Shown here: in pieces, positions 1 to 7,502 of the stretch | How the letters are laid out: each line of letters opens with the position of its first letter | Numbering within the stretch: position 1 is the first letter of the stretch | Assembly: GCA_017428805.1 (NCBI GenBank) | Contig: JAFRQC010000183.1 | Location: 1-15,021 of the forward strand | Length of the DNA stretch: 15,021 nt | Direction: 5' to 3' | Origin: Prevotella sp. | GTDB taxonomy: Bacteria; Bacteroidota; Bacteroidia; Bacteroidales; Bacteroidaceae | The notes under the pieces: model-generated | What the model saw: the letters and a program-made list of their open reading frames with translations, nothing else | The model's database searches: none | What the model was told of the DNA's origin: nothing | Translations under genes and position numbers: made by a program

Positions 1-85
1 ATGTGCAATAATCATAATTAGGTATTTTCCTCCTTGCCAATCGCGCCAAATGCCTGTTTTAGGGCGATTTCACTATTTTTAGGTA

Positions 86-116
86 TTGGTGAAGCCGATA
101 AACTGCCGTACCTTTG
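86..116 (+). promoter_or_regulatory. Bacteroidota-type promoter of the porin-imelysin-cytochrome operon
   Basis: The -7 element TACCTTTG lies at 109-116 and a -33 TTG at 86-88, leaving 20 nt between them, which fits the Bacteroidota sigma consensus TTG/TAnnTTTG. Transcription should begin a few bases after 116, giving a leader of about 45 nt before the ATG at 165. Upstream, TTAGGTATT occurs twice (18-26 and 79-87), and the second copy overlaps the -33 element. The block 76-88 plus 104-118 is shared with the promoter at 9013-9043. The 85 bases before this promoter hold no gene that I can support. Confidence 0.75.
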
Positions 117-164
117 CAGTCCAAAAATGACGAAGGAACAGATATTATACATATTTATATTAAG

Positions 165-1469
165 ATGAAAAGGATTATCAGTTTGCTGATTGTGAGTGCC
201 ATGATGGGCGTTGCGAGCGCTGCAGAACCCGATACGCTTGGTTATAACAAGTTCCGCTTTGGCGGCTATGGAGAGATGGTTGCGAATTTCAAGGACTATG
301 GTATTAACCGTTTCTATGGTCATAGCGAAGGTAATGCCAAGCAGAATCATAATACCATTTCGATTCCCAGGTTTGTATTGGCATTCGACTATAAGTTCAC
401 ACCGAAGTGGATCCTCGGTGCTGAGATAGAATTTGAATATGGAGGTACTGGCACGGCCTACGAACTGGAGAATACCGAGAACGGTGAATACGAGACAGAA
501 GTGGAGAAAGGCGGTGAAGTGGCATTGGAACAGTTCCACATCACGAGGATGATCATTCCGGAATTCAATGTCCGGGCAGGTCATCTGATTGTGCCTGTAG
601 GCCTTACGAATGAGCACCATGAGCCCATTAACTTCTTTGGTTCTTCACGTCCTGAGGGCGAGATGACGATCATTCCCTGCACCTGGCACGAGACCGGTAT
701 TGAGTTCCTCGGAAAGTTTGGCAAGGGTTACGCCACCTTCGACTATGAGGCGATGATTGTGACAGGTCTGAATGCCAACGGCTTCGACCGCAATAAGTGG
801 GTAAGAGGCGGCAAACAGGGTCTCTTTGAGGGTGACAATTTCACCAGTCCGGCCTACGTGGCTCGTCTGAACTATACAGGTGTTCCGGGGCTGCGCGTGG
901 GAGGCTCCATCTATTACTGCCCCAATACAGGTGCCAATGCCGACAAGCTGATCACGTATGATGAGATCGGCAAGATTCCCGTGACGATCTGGTCGATGGA
1001 TGCACAATATACTAATAAGTATGTGACCGCCCGTGCCAACTATCTGTCGGGCAATATCGCCCATGCAGACCAGGTAGGCGCCAAGAACGGCAGGCTGTCG
1101 AATAAGTCGGGTTACAGCCGACTGACGCCTATCGCCAAGCGTGCCGTCTCATACAATGCTGAGGTAGGCGTCAATCTGAAGACCATCTGCGGCGGTGACC
1201 GTCGCTTCCCGGTGATCTATCCCTTTGTACAATATGAATACTATAACTCCCAGGAGAAAGGAGAGGGTATGGACGTGATGGATGCACGTTGCCAGGTGAG
1301 CAAGTGGAACTTCGGCATCAACTGGAAGGCTCTGCCCAACCTCGTGGTCAAGGCCGACTACACCACCCGCCAGATCGGCACCGCCAAGGTGTTTGGCAAG
1401 GGGGCCTATAACAGCGAGAACGAGTTTGGCATCGGCATTGCCTATATCGGATGGTTTACGAAACATTGA
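165..1469 (+). CDS. Outer-membrane porin, phosphate-selective porin O/P-like
   Basis: This 434-aa protein is probably an outer-membrane beta-barrel channel. I chose the ATG at 165 because it opens a clean signal peptide (MKRIISLLIVSAMMG, cleavage near ASA-AEP). The earlier in-frame start at 114 lies inside the promoter -7 element. The mature part is rich in alternating aromatic and polar strands (for example RFGGYGEMVANF, RFVLAFDYKF) and ends in an aromatic-rich terminal strand, IGIAYIGWF followed by TKH. It contains the typical porin stretch around FNVRAGHLIVPVGLTNEHHEP, as seen in Bacteroidota OprO/OprP relatives. It is the first gene after the 86-116 promoter and lies 40 nt before the imelysin gene. 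The substrate cannot be read from sequence; the context suggests a metal or metal chelate, which is inference. Confidence 0.8.
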   Translation: MKRIISLLIVSAMMGVASAAEPDTLGYNKFRFGGYGEMVANFKDYGINRFYGHSEGNAKQNHNTISIPRFVLAFDYKFTPKWILGAEIEFEYGGTGTAYELENTENGEYETEVEKGGEVALEQFHITRMIIPEFNVRAGHLIVPVGLTNEHHEPINFFGSSRPEGEMTIIPCTWHETGIEFLGKFGKGYATFDYEAMIVTGLNANGFDRNKWVRGGKQGLFEGDNFTSPAYVARLNYTGVPGLRVGGSIYYCPNTGANADKLITYDEIGKIPVTIWSMDAQYTNKYVTARANYLSGNIAHADQVGAKNGRLSNKSGYSRLTPIAKRAVSYNAEVGVNLKTICGGDRRFPVIYPFVQYEYYNSQEKGEGMDVMDARCQVSKWNFGINWKALPNLVVKADYTTRQIGTAKVFGKGAYNSENEFGIGIAYIGWFTKH

Positions 1470-1509
1470 CCATTGATGATTGAACATTGAACATTATAAA
1501 TTATTAAGC

Positions 1510-2670
1510 ATGAAAAAGAATCTTATGATGATGAGTCTCGCCATGATGGGACTCTGTGCATTCACCGCTTGCAGCAGTGATGACGACAAGAAGGGTAGTG
1601 AAACGGTCAGCATTCAGGACTCGGAGTATGATGCCATCATCAACCAGTATGTTGATGCCGTCGTGCTTCCGACCTACTCAGACCTGAAGACGAAGAACAG
1701 CGCCCTTTACGACGCTGTGGTCGCCTTCGGTAACAATCCCTCAAACGCTGGTTTCTCGAAGATCTGTGAGGCCTGGCTGACAGCCCGTGAGCCTTGGGAG
1801 TCGTCAGAGGCTTTCCTCTTCGGCCCTGTGGCCGACTACGGTCTTGATCCTAACATGGACTCCTGGCCGCTCGATCAGGAGGCTATCGTGAACACCCTGA
1901 TGTCGCAGCAGTGGAACGAGATGGAGTGGACTGGCGACTACGACGAGGATGACGATGCGATAGCCGCTGCCCAGAACATCCGTGGTTTCCACACCCTCGA
2001 GTTCCTGGCTTTCCGCGACGGCAAGGCTCGTACGCTGAACGATGCTGCTACCGACGATGATCCAGCCAACACCGTGTACAGCGAGGCCAATGCCAACGCG
2101 TGGGCTCAGTATATGAGAAACACGGCTCAGCTGCTCGTGGATGATGTGACGCTCCTGGTCGACACCTGGAACAACGGCTATGCCGCAGCCTTCAAGAACC
2201 ATAACAGCGGAGACTTCACCAGCGGACTCAGCTGTATCGAACAGATCATCGACGGCTGCGTAGATATCGCAGGCGAGGTAGGAGAGGCTAAGATCGGTGA
2301 GCCGTACGACCTCTATGTCTCCGGTAAGACCACCGAGGCTCTCTATGCCGTAGAGTCATGGTACAGCTGGCACTCCCGCGACGACTATACGAACAACATC
2401 CTCTCTATCCGCAACGCCTACTTTGGATCCCGCGACGGCAGCATCAACACCAACTCGCTATCGAAACTCGTTGCCAAGTATAATCCGGAACTCGACGTCA
2501 GGGTGAAGGCAAGCATCAACGCTGCTGCCAATGCCATCCAGGCCATTCCCCAGCCTTTCCGCAACAACATCAACTCTGCTGAGGCTGCCGAAGCTATGGA
2601 TGCATGTGCTGAACTGTCTGATGTGCTGGAGAACGAGCTGAAGCCCTTCTTGGTGAACGCTACAAAGTAA
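1510..2670 (+). CDS. Imelysin-family (peptidase M75/ICMP-like) lipoprotein
   Basis: This is a 386-aa surface or periplasmic lipoprotein. The signal peptide ends in a lipobox with Cys21 (LCAFTACSS), so I start at 1510 rather than at the upstream in-frame ATG at 1480, which would put ten extra residues before it. The acidic linker SSDDDKK follows. The body matches the imelysin fold: the family HxxE motif is seen as GFHTLEF with His161 and Glu164, and an AWLTAREPWESSEAFLFGPV segment precedes it. Imelysin-like proteins such as EfeO/EfeM and IrpA are linked to iron uptake, and no protease activity is firmly established for most of them. Two strong hairpins follow the stop at 2678-2730. Its immediate partner is a DUF1111 di-heme protein, a pairing recurrent in bacteria. 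Confidence 0.88.
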   Translation: MKKNLMMMSLAMMGLCAFTACSSDDDKKGSETVSIQDSEYDAIINQYVDAVVLPTYSDLKTKNSALYDAVVAFGNNPSNAGFSKICEAWLTAREPWESSEAFLFGPVADYGLDPNMDSWPLDQEAIVNTLMSQQWNEMEWTGDYDEDDDAIAAAQNIRGFHTLEFLAFRDGKARTLNDAATDDDPANTVYSEANANAWAQYMRNTAQLLVDDVTLLVDTWNNGYAAAFKNHNSGDFTSGLSCIEQIIDGCVDIAGEVGEAKIGEPYDLYVSGKTTEALYAVESWYSWHSRDDYTNNILSIRNAYFGSRDGSINTNSLSKLVAKYNPELDVRVKASINAAANAIQAIPQPFRNNINSAEAAEAMDACAELSDVLENELKPFLVNATK

Positions 2671-2677
2671 GCGCAGA

Positions 2678-2730
2678 GGAATCTAACAGATTCCGCTAAG
2701 CGGAGACGGAACGAGATTTTCCGTCTTCGC
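2678..2730 (+). promoter_or_regulatory. Two consecutive intergenic hairpins between imelysin and di-heme genes
   Basis: The first hairpin is perfect: GGAATCT (2678-2684), loop AAC, AGATTCC (2688-2694). The second has 12-nt arms, GCGGAGACGGAA (2700-2711) and TTCCGTCTTCGC (2719-2730), with one G.U pair and a 7-nt loop. No T-tract follows, so a strong intrinsic terminator is unlikely. An RNA stability or processing element, or partial attenuation between imelysin and downstream genes, is the better guess. Confidence 0.55.
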
Positions 2731-2774
2731 TATTGTGGTCTAAAAGAGATAAAATAGGAAACGATGCACGTGAT

Positions 2775-4229
2775 ATGAATAAATACTTATATGCATTTAT
2801 ATTATTTTCGGCCGTTTGGGGGTTGACCGCCTGTGACGAAAGTGACCAGCTGGACGTGGATGACATCAGCATTCCCAGAGGCTATGCACTCTCTGCCGGC
2901 ACATCTACAGGCTTCTACAACTCGTCGGTGGCTTACGACCAGGCTGCACGGTGGCTCTCGGGGTCATACGCCTCTCGTTTTAATACCGGCGACCGTCTGT
3001 ATGACAACGTGAAGGTGGCCAACGAGAATGGTCACGGAGGAGGTCTCGGCCCCGTCTATGCCGGCTACAGCTGCGGCAGCTGTCACCGCAATGCGGGACG
3101 CACGGAGCCTACCTACTGGACCAGTTTTAAGAATGGCAGCGATGACGGTTCCGGCCCTTACGGGTTTACTGCCTCGCTCATCTATATCACCCGTAAAAAC
3201 GGTACCTTCTTCCCCAACTATGGCCGTGTGATCCATGATCAGGCTATCTATGGCGTAAGGCCAGAAGGCAAACTGAAAGTGAAGATCGACTCTATGGAAT
3301 TCAGTTTCCCCGATGGTGAGAAATACACGCTCTGTGTGCCGAAATGGCATATCACGGAATGGTATGCCGACAGTATCAGTCCCGATGACCTCTTCTGTAC
3401 CGTACGTGTGCCGCTCCGGCATGTCGGCATGGGACAAATCATGGCCCTCGACCAAAATGAGATCGAGGCTCTGGCCCGCAAGAGCAACTATCCCGAGTGG
3501 GGCATCAGCGGAAGGGCCAACTACATCAACGAACGCGGCAAGCTACAGCTCGGACTCTCCGGCAACAAGGCACAGCATGCAGACCTGACCGTGGAACTGG
3601 GATTCTCGAGCGATATGGGTATGACCAACAGCCGCTATCCCGAAGAGATATGTGAAGGACAGCGCCAGATGGATGAAGGTTCGATGATGGGACTCTCCTA
3701 CGACATGCTCGACGTGCCGACAGAAGATATGGAGTGCGTAGACCTCTATATGCAGGGACTGGCCGTTCCCGCCCGTCGCAATGTCAACGATGCTGATGTG
3801 AAGGCAGGCGAGCAACTCTTCTATGACGCAGGATGCCATCTCTGCCACGTCACGACACTCCATACTAAGACCCGTGGATCCGTGCTCCTTGCCGGTACGG
3901 CACTCCCCTGGCTCGGAGGACAGACCATCCATCCCTATTCCGACTTCCTGCTTCACGACATGGGGTCGGAGATCATGGGTGTCGGACTGAACGACAACTT
4001 CGTCAGCGGTCTGGCACGCGGCAATGAGTGGCGTACCACACCGCTCTGGGGTGTGGGCTTGCAGAAGAAAGTGAACGGACATACCTATTTCCTTCACGAC
4101 GGCCGGGCCCGTAACTTTGTCGAGGCCATCATGTGGCATGGCGGTGAGGGTGAAGCCTCAAAGAACAAGTTCAAGAATATGAGTAAGAAACAGCGTGACC
4201 AGCTGGTGCAGTTCCTCGGGTCACTATAG
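2775..4229 (+). CDS. DUF1111 di-heme c-type cytochrome lipoprotein (DHOR family, MauG/CCP-related)
   Basis: This 484-aa lipoprotein starts at 2775, where the peptide MNKYLYAFILF leads into a lipobox with Cys20 (GLTAC). It has two CxxCH heme-binding motifs: CGSCH at residues 100-104 and CHLCH at 354-358. The C-terminal part carries the DUF1111 signatures, seen here as LLHDMG, EWRTTPLWGVG, YFLHDGRARNFVEAIMWHGGE and a closing QFLGSL. The family is related to di-heme peroxidases and MauG and is often annotated as thiol oxidoreductase, but its true substrate is mostly unknown. It lies 104 nt after the imelysin gene and 27 nt before the second porin. A role in oxidising or reducing a metal during uptake by the imelysin is a reasonable inference, not shown by sequence. 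Confidence 0.9.
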   Translation: MNKYLYAFILFSAVWGLTACDESDQLDVDDISIPRGYALSAGTSTGFYNSSVAYDQAARWLSGSYASRFNTGDRLYDNVKVANENGHGGGLGPVYAGYSCGSCHRNAGRTEPTYWTSFKNGSDDGSGPYGFTASLIYITRKNGTFFPNYGRVIHDQAIYGVRPEGKLKVKIDSMEFSFPDGEKYTLCVPKWHITEWYADSISPDDLFCTVRVPLRHVGMGQIMALDQNEIEALARKSNYPEWGISGRANYINERGKLQLGLSGNKAQHADLTVELGFSSDMGMTNSRYPEEICEGQRQMDEGSMMGLSYDMLDVPTEDMECVDLYMQGLAVPARRNVNDADVKAGEQLFYDAGCHLCHVTTLHTKTRGSVLLAGTALPWLGGQTIHPYSDFLLHDMGSEIMGVGLNDNFVSGLARGNEWRTTPLWGVGLQKKVNGHTYFLHDGRARNFVEAIMWHGGEGEASKNKFKNMSKKQRDQLVQFLGSL

Positions 4230-4256
4230 AAAATTGAGAATTGAGAATTGAAAATT

Positions 4257-5513
4257 ATGATTACCAATAAGATGATTTCCATTAGTAGAATAAGCAGAAG
4301 GACGCTGATTGCTTTATCATTTATCATTTGTCATTCATCATTTAGCCCAGCATGGGCGCAGTCCGAGTTGAATATGGACAACGGCGTGATTCCTATAGCC
4401 GACGACCGCGGCTTCACACTCCAGAGTAATGACGGGAGCTTCGTATTCAAGCCCTATCTCTATCTGCAGAGTACCCTCAACTTTAAATACTACGATGATG
4501 AAGGTCTCGACAAGGCCTACAATCAGGACAATGTCGCCAACTCCGGCTTTGCCATGCCCTATGCCATCATCGGTTTCACGGGCAAGGCCTTCGGAAAGAT
4601 CGACTATAACGTCTGTATCAATGCGGCAGCCTCCGGAGGCAACGTGCTTCAGCAGGCTTGGATCGACTATGCCGTCAGCCCGGAACTCCGTTTCCGTGCC
4701 GGCAAGTTCAAGACACCGTTCACTCATGCCTACCTCACCACGCTTGGCGAGACGCTCTTCTCTTCGCTGCCCACATCGCTTACGGCTGTGGCCATCTTGC
4801 CTTACTCGCTGAATGCGGTCACTCCTGGCATTGGCACCGGTTTCGACCTTGGTGTGGAGGTGCATGGACTTTTGGCTAATAAGTTTGGCTATGAGGTAGG
4901 TCTCTGGAATGGAACCGGCTCTGCCCAGAACGGTGCCACCAAGACCATCAGCGATGATATCCATATCCCCTCTCTGCTCTATGCCGGACGTCTGACCTAC
5001 CAGCCCAAGGGTGCCATGCCCCTGACACAGGGTAACCCCAAGTTGCAGCATGAGGACAAGATGCTCATTGGTGTCAGCGCCAACTACAACGTGGAGTCAG
5101 AAAACGAATCGACTAATGATTTCCGAGCTGGTGTGGAGTTCGCCATGCTGAAGAACAAATGGTACATCGGCGCAGAAGCCTATTATATGCATATAGGTTT
5201 CACAGATCGTCAGAAGATTGACGACACCTATAATTATTGGGGCGGATATGCTCAGGTGGGCTATTTCGTCCATCCGCAGATGCAGCTTGGCCTGCGCTAT
5301 GATTTCTTTGACCGTAACGGCACCACCAAGGACGGTATCCTCAATATGCCTGCCGCCACCGTCAACTATTTCGTTCCGAAGACTAACATCAAACTCTCGG
5401 CTATGTATCAGTACATCGGCCGCACAGGTCACGAGACGCAGCTCGACCGTGATATGGACGACCTCGGTATCTGTACCCATATGGCTCAAATCATGCTTCA
5501 ATATGCGTTCTGA
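4257..5513 (+). CDS. Second outer-membrane porin (OprO/P-like beta-barrel)
   Basis: This is a 418-aa protein. The first ATG is 4257, and 4272 is a possible in-frame alternative. The N-terminus RRTLIALSFIICHSSFSPAWAQ is a signal peptide cleaved near AWA-QSE. The barrel shows typical porin strands such as YAIIGFTGKAFGKIDYNVC, the ELRFRAGKFKTPF motif found in phosphate-selective porins, and a C-terminal strand ending in aromatic Phe (MLQYAF), the classic BAM recognition end. Part of its signal peptide is encoded by a degenerate repeat of ATCATTT units at 4314-4344, and its start codon sits at the end of an AATTGAGAATTGA-type repeat. It overlaps nothing but is followed after 1 nt by the mono-heme lipoprotein gene, so the two are surely co-transcribed. 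Confidence 0.82.
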   Translation: MITNKMISISRISRRTLIALSFIICHSSFSPAWAQSELNMDNGVIPIADDRGFTLQSNDGSFVFKPYLYLQSTLNFKYYDDEGLDKAYNQDNVANSGFAMPYAIIGFTGKAFGKIDYNVCINAAASGGNVLQQAWIDYAVSPELRFRAGKFKTPFTHAYLTTLGETLFSSLPTSLTAVAILPYSLNAVTPGIGTGFDLGVEVHGLLANKFGYEVGLWNGTGSAQNGATKTISDDIHIPSLLYAGRLTYQPKGAMPLTQGNPKLQHEDKMLIGVSANYNVESENESTNDFRAGVEFAMLKNKWYIGAEAYYMHIGFTDRQKIDDTYNYWGGYAQVGYFVHPQMQLGLRYDFFDRNGTTKDGILNMPAATVNYFVPKTNIKLSAMYQYIGRTGHETQLDRDMDDLGICTHMAQIMLQYAF

Positions 5514-5514
5514 G

Positions 5515-6243
5515 ATGAAGAAATATAGAAAGCTGCTGGTAGCTTTATCATTTAGTGCAGCACTCGTCTCCTGCGACGACGGGCGTATCTATCCGGAGAC
5601 TGTCGTCTCGTCGGAAGGAAAGACTGTCATACTCGAGGGCGTGCTTGACGGACTTGATAGTTGGACCAGTTCCTACCGGGTGTCCATTGCAGGCTTCGAA
5701 GGCGCTGATGATGAGTATGCCGATGTATCGAAGGTGATTTCTGCCAGTGATGTCGTAAATGGCAAGGTCAATGTCGAACTATCGGGTATCAAGGAGAACG
5801 TCACATTGGTACGCCTCTGCATCCTTGACCGTCTGAGGAAGCATATCGTCACGTTTAGTGAGGTGGATGTATCCAAGGCTACGGAAGTGGTCAAGATGGA
5901 TGTGGGAACCATCAATATCAGTATGTTCAATGCCATCCAGCAGGCCTTCTTCAATACCACTTGTGCGAACTGCCACGGAGCCAGCAACCGTGCTGCCGCA
6001 GGTCTTTATCTCACAGAAGGCAAGAGTTATGAGGCCCTCGTGGATGTTGATTCCAAGAAAGTGGAGGGAAAGAAATTGGTTGAGACCAATAACGCCAACA
6101 ACAGTGTGCTTCACATGGTGCTGAACCAGCAGAAGGTGGAAGGCATCTCGATGGATCATCGCGACCTGGTGTCAGAGAAGAACGAGATGACCATCCTGCC
6201 GCTCATCGACAGTTGGATCAATAACGGAGCAAAGGAAAGGTGA
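5515..6243 (+). CDS. Mono-heme c-type cytochrome lipoprotein
   Basis: This 242-aa lipoprotein begins at the ATG 5515, one base after the porin stop, and its lipobox Cys20 (ALVSC) fixes that start. An in-frame ATG at 5503 would overlap the porin and delay the signal peptide. Residues 21-145 look like a beta-rich domain without recognisable motifs. The C-terminal third has one heme motif, CANCH at 150-154, followed by GLYLTEGKSYEALVDVDSKK, a Met-containing stretch (HMVLNQQKVEGISMDH) and the ending LIDSWINNGA. That architecture resembles the cytochrome c-like domains of Planctomycete/Bacteroidota lipoproteins, where a late Met is the sixth ligand. It probably shuttles electrons to or from the di-heme protein; this is inference from the operon. 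Confidence 0.75.
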   Translation: MKKYRKLLVALSFSAALVSCDDGRIYPETVVSSEGKTVILEGVLDGLDSWTSSYRVSIAGFEGADDEYADVSKVISASDVVNGKVNVELSGIKENVTLVRLCILDRLRKHIVTFSEVDVSKATEVVKMDVGTINISMFNAIQQAFFNTTCANCHGASNRAAAGLYLTEGKSYEALVDVDSKKVEGKKLVETNNANNSVLHMVLNQQKVEGISMDHRDLVSEKNEMTILPLIDSWINNGAKER

Positions 6244-6263
6244 AAAGGTAAAAAAGTGAAATA

Positions 6264-7409
6264 ATGGATAAGAAGCTACAGAATTATAAGTTTGAGAACG
6301 CATTTGCCGATGTGTTCCAATTCGATAATGGGACGGAAGTACGTGAGTATCATGCCATGATTCACGCCAGTTCGTCGCGGTTGTCCTATGCTCAGCAGTT
6401 GGAGGCAGTCTTAGGAGCCTACAACCAGCTGATAGAAGGACCGCTCAACGGCGCTCGGGCAGTATTTAAGCGCTATTTCCTCAGCGATGCTGCCAATCAG
6501 GCTGATGAGGTCATCGCTTCAGATGTCACGGACTGTGCCAAGAGCATCATTCAGCAGGCACCCCTCGACGGCACAAAGATCGCCCTTTGGGTTTATCTGA
6601 TGACGAATGTGCAGACAGGTGTCAGCAAGAGTGGCTTGTACGAGGTGTGTCACGGCGGCTTCCGTCATCTCTGGAACGGCTCAGCCCACAATATGGCTGC
6701 CAACTCGGAATACCAGACACGGCTGCTCTTCAATGAGTATAACATGCAGTTGATTCAGGAAGGCTGTACGTTGGAGGCTAACTGCATCCGCACCTGGTTC
6801 TTTGTCAATGATGTCGATCTGAACTATGGTGGGGTAGTAAGAGCCCGCAATCAGTTCTTCTTTACACAGGGACTGACAGTGAACACGCATTTTATCGCCT
6901 CTACAGGCATCGGAGGTCGTCAGCAGGATCCCAATGTGCTCTCGCAGATGGATAACTATGCCATCGCCGGCGTCAGGAAGGAGCAGATACACTATCTCTA
7001 TGCCTCCACCCATCTGAACCGCACCAGCGACTATGGTGTGAGCTTTGAGCGTGGCACCCAGGTCAACTATGCCGACCGTCGCCACGTCTTTATCTCCGGC
7101 ACCGCTTCTATTAATAATAAAGGTGAGGTGATGTATCCCAAGGATATCATCAGGCAGACACACCGTATGTGGGAGAATGTCGAGGCCTTGTTGGCTGAGG
7201 CCGACTGCAATTTCAACGATGTGGCTGAGATGGTGGTCTATCTGCGTGACACAGCCGACTATGAGCTGGTGCGCGAACTCTATGAGGAGCGCTTTGCAGG
7301 TAAACCTTACGTCATCGTCCACGCTCCCGTCTGCCGTCCAGGCTGGCTTATCGAGATGGAGTGTATGGCCGTGAAGGCTGTCGATCTTCCTACGATGCCG
7401 AAGTTCTGA
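6264..7409 (+). CDS. Rid (YjgF/YER057c/UK114) superfamily protein with chorismatase-like N-terminal half
   Basis: This 381-aa cytoplasmic protein has no signal peptide. The middle shows the FkbO/Hyg5 chorismatase-like pattern: CIRTWFFVNDV, then RARNQFFF, then ASTGIGGR. The C-terminal 120 residues are a clear Rid domain: HVFISGTASINNKGEV, TVE-like helix MWENVEALLAEADCNFNDVAEMVVYLRD, and VCRPGWLIEMECMAV, where the Arg and the following Glu correspond to the usual Rid active-site positions. Chorismatases hydrolyse chorismate to hydroxybenzoates; Rid proteins deaminate imines. Which chemistry applies here is open. A soluble enzyme at the end of an envelope cytochrome operon is unexpected: a small aromatic product acting as chelator or redox mediator would fit, but this is speculation. 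It starts 20 nt after the cytochrome stop. Confidence 0.7.
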   Translation: MDKKLQNYKFENAFADVFQFDNGTEVREYHAMIHASSSRLSYAQQLEAVLGAYNQLIEGPLNGARAVFKRYFLSDAANQADEVIASDVTDCAKSIIQQAPLDGTKIALWVYLMTNVQTGVSKSGLYEVCHGGFRHLWNGSAHNMAANSEYQTRLLFNEYNMQLIQEGCTLEANCIRTWFFVNDVDLNYGGVVRARNQFFFTQGLTVNTHFIASTGIGGRQQDPNVLSQMDNYAIAGVRKEQIHYLYASTHLNRTSDYGVSFERGTQVNYADRRHVFISGTASINNKGEVMYPKDIIRQTHRMWENVEALLAEADCNFNDVAEMVVYLRDTADYELVRELYEERFAGKPYVIVHAPVCRPGWLIEMECMAVKAVDLPTMPKF

Positions 7410-7426
7410 TAATTGACAATTGATAA

Positions 7427-7502
7427 TTGAGAGTTGAGAATTATGATTACTTCTAAAGGCAGAATCCGGGCTTGCCTGGTCATCATAATTCTCAATTCTC
7501 AA
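7427..7502 (+). repeat. Long inverted repeat enclosing the start codon of the CcsBA-linker gene
   Basis: The arm 7427-7447 (starting TTGAGAGTTGAG) pairs with 7482-7502 over 21 positions with a single G.U, around a 34-nt loop. The ATG at 7443-7445 is inside the 5' arm and pairs with CAT at 7484-7486. The 3' arm encodes part of the signal peptide (IIILNSQLS). Upstream, 7410-7440 is built from degenerate AATTGA units of the same repeat family. Confidence 0.8.

Noticed and set aside
18..620. Minus-strand 200-aa open frame
   Set aside because: It is antisense to the first porin and its promoter and has no recognisable domain.
5218..5514. 99-aa upstream extension of the mono-heme lipoprotein
   Set aside because: It is a frame shadow of the second porin; the lipobox 20 residues after the ATG at 5515 fixes the real start.
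6681..7502. Minus-strand 273-aa open frame
   Set aside because: It is antisense to the Rid-like gene. Its start of NSQLSIINCQLS type comes from the AATTGA repeats, not from a gene.
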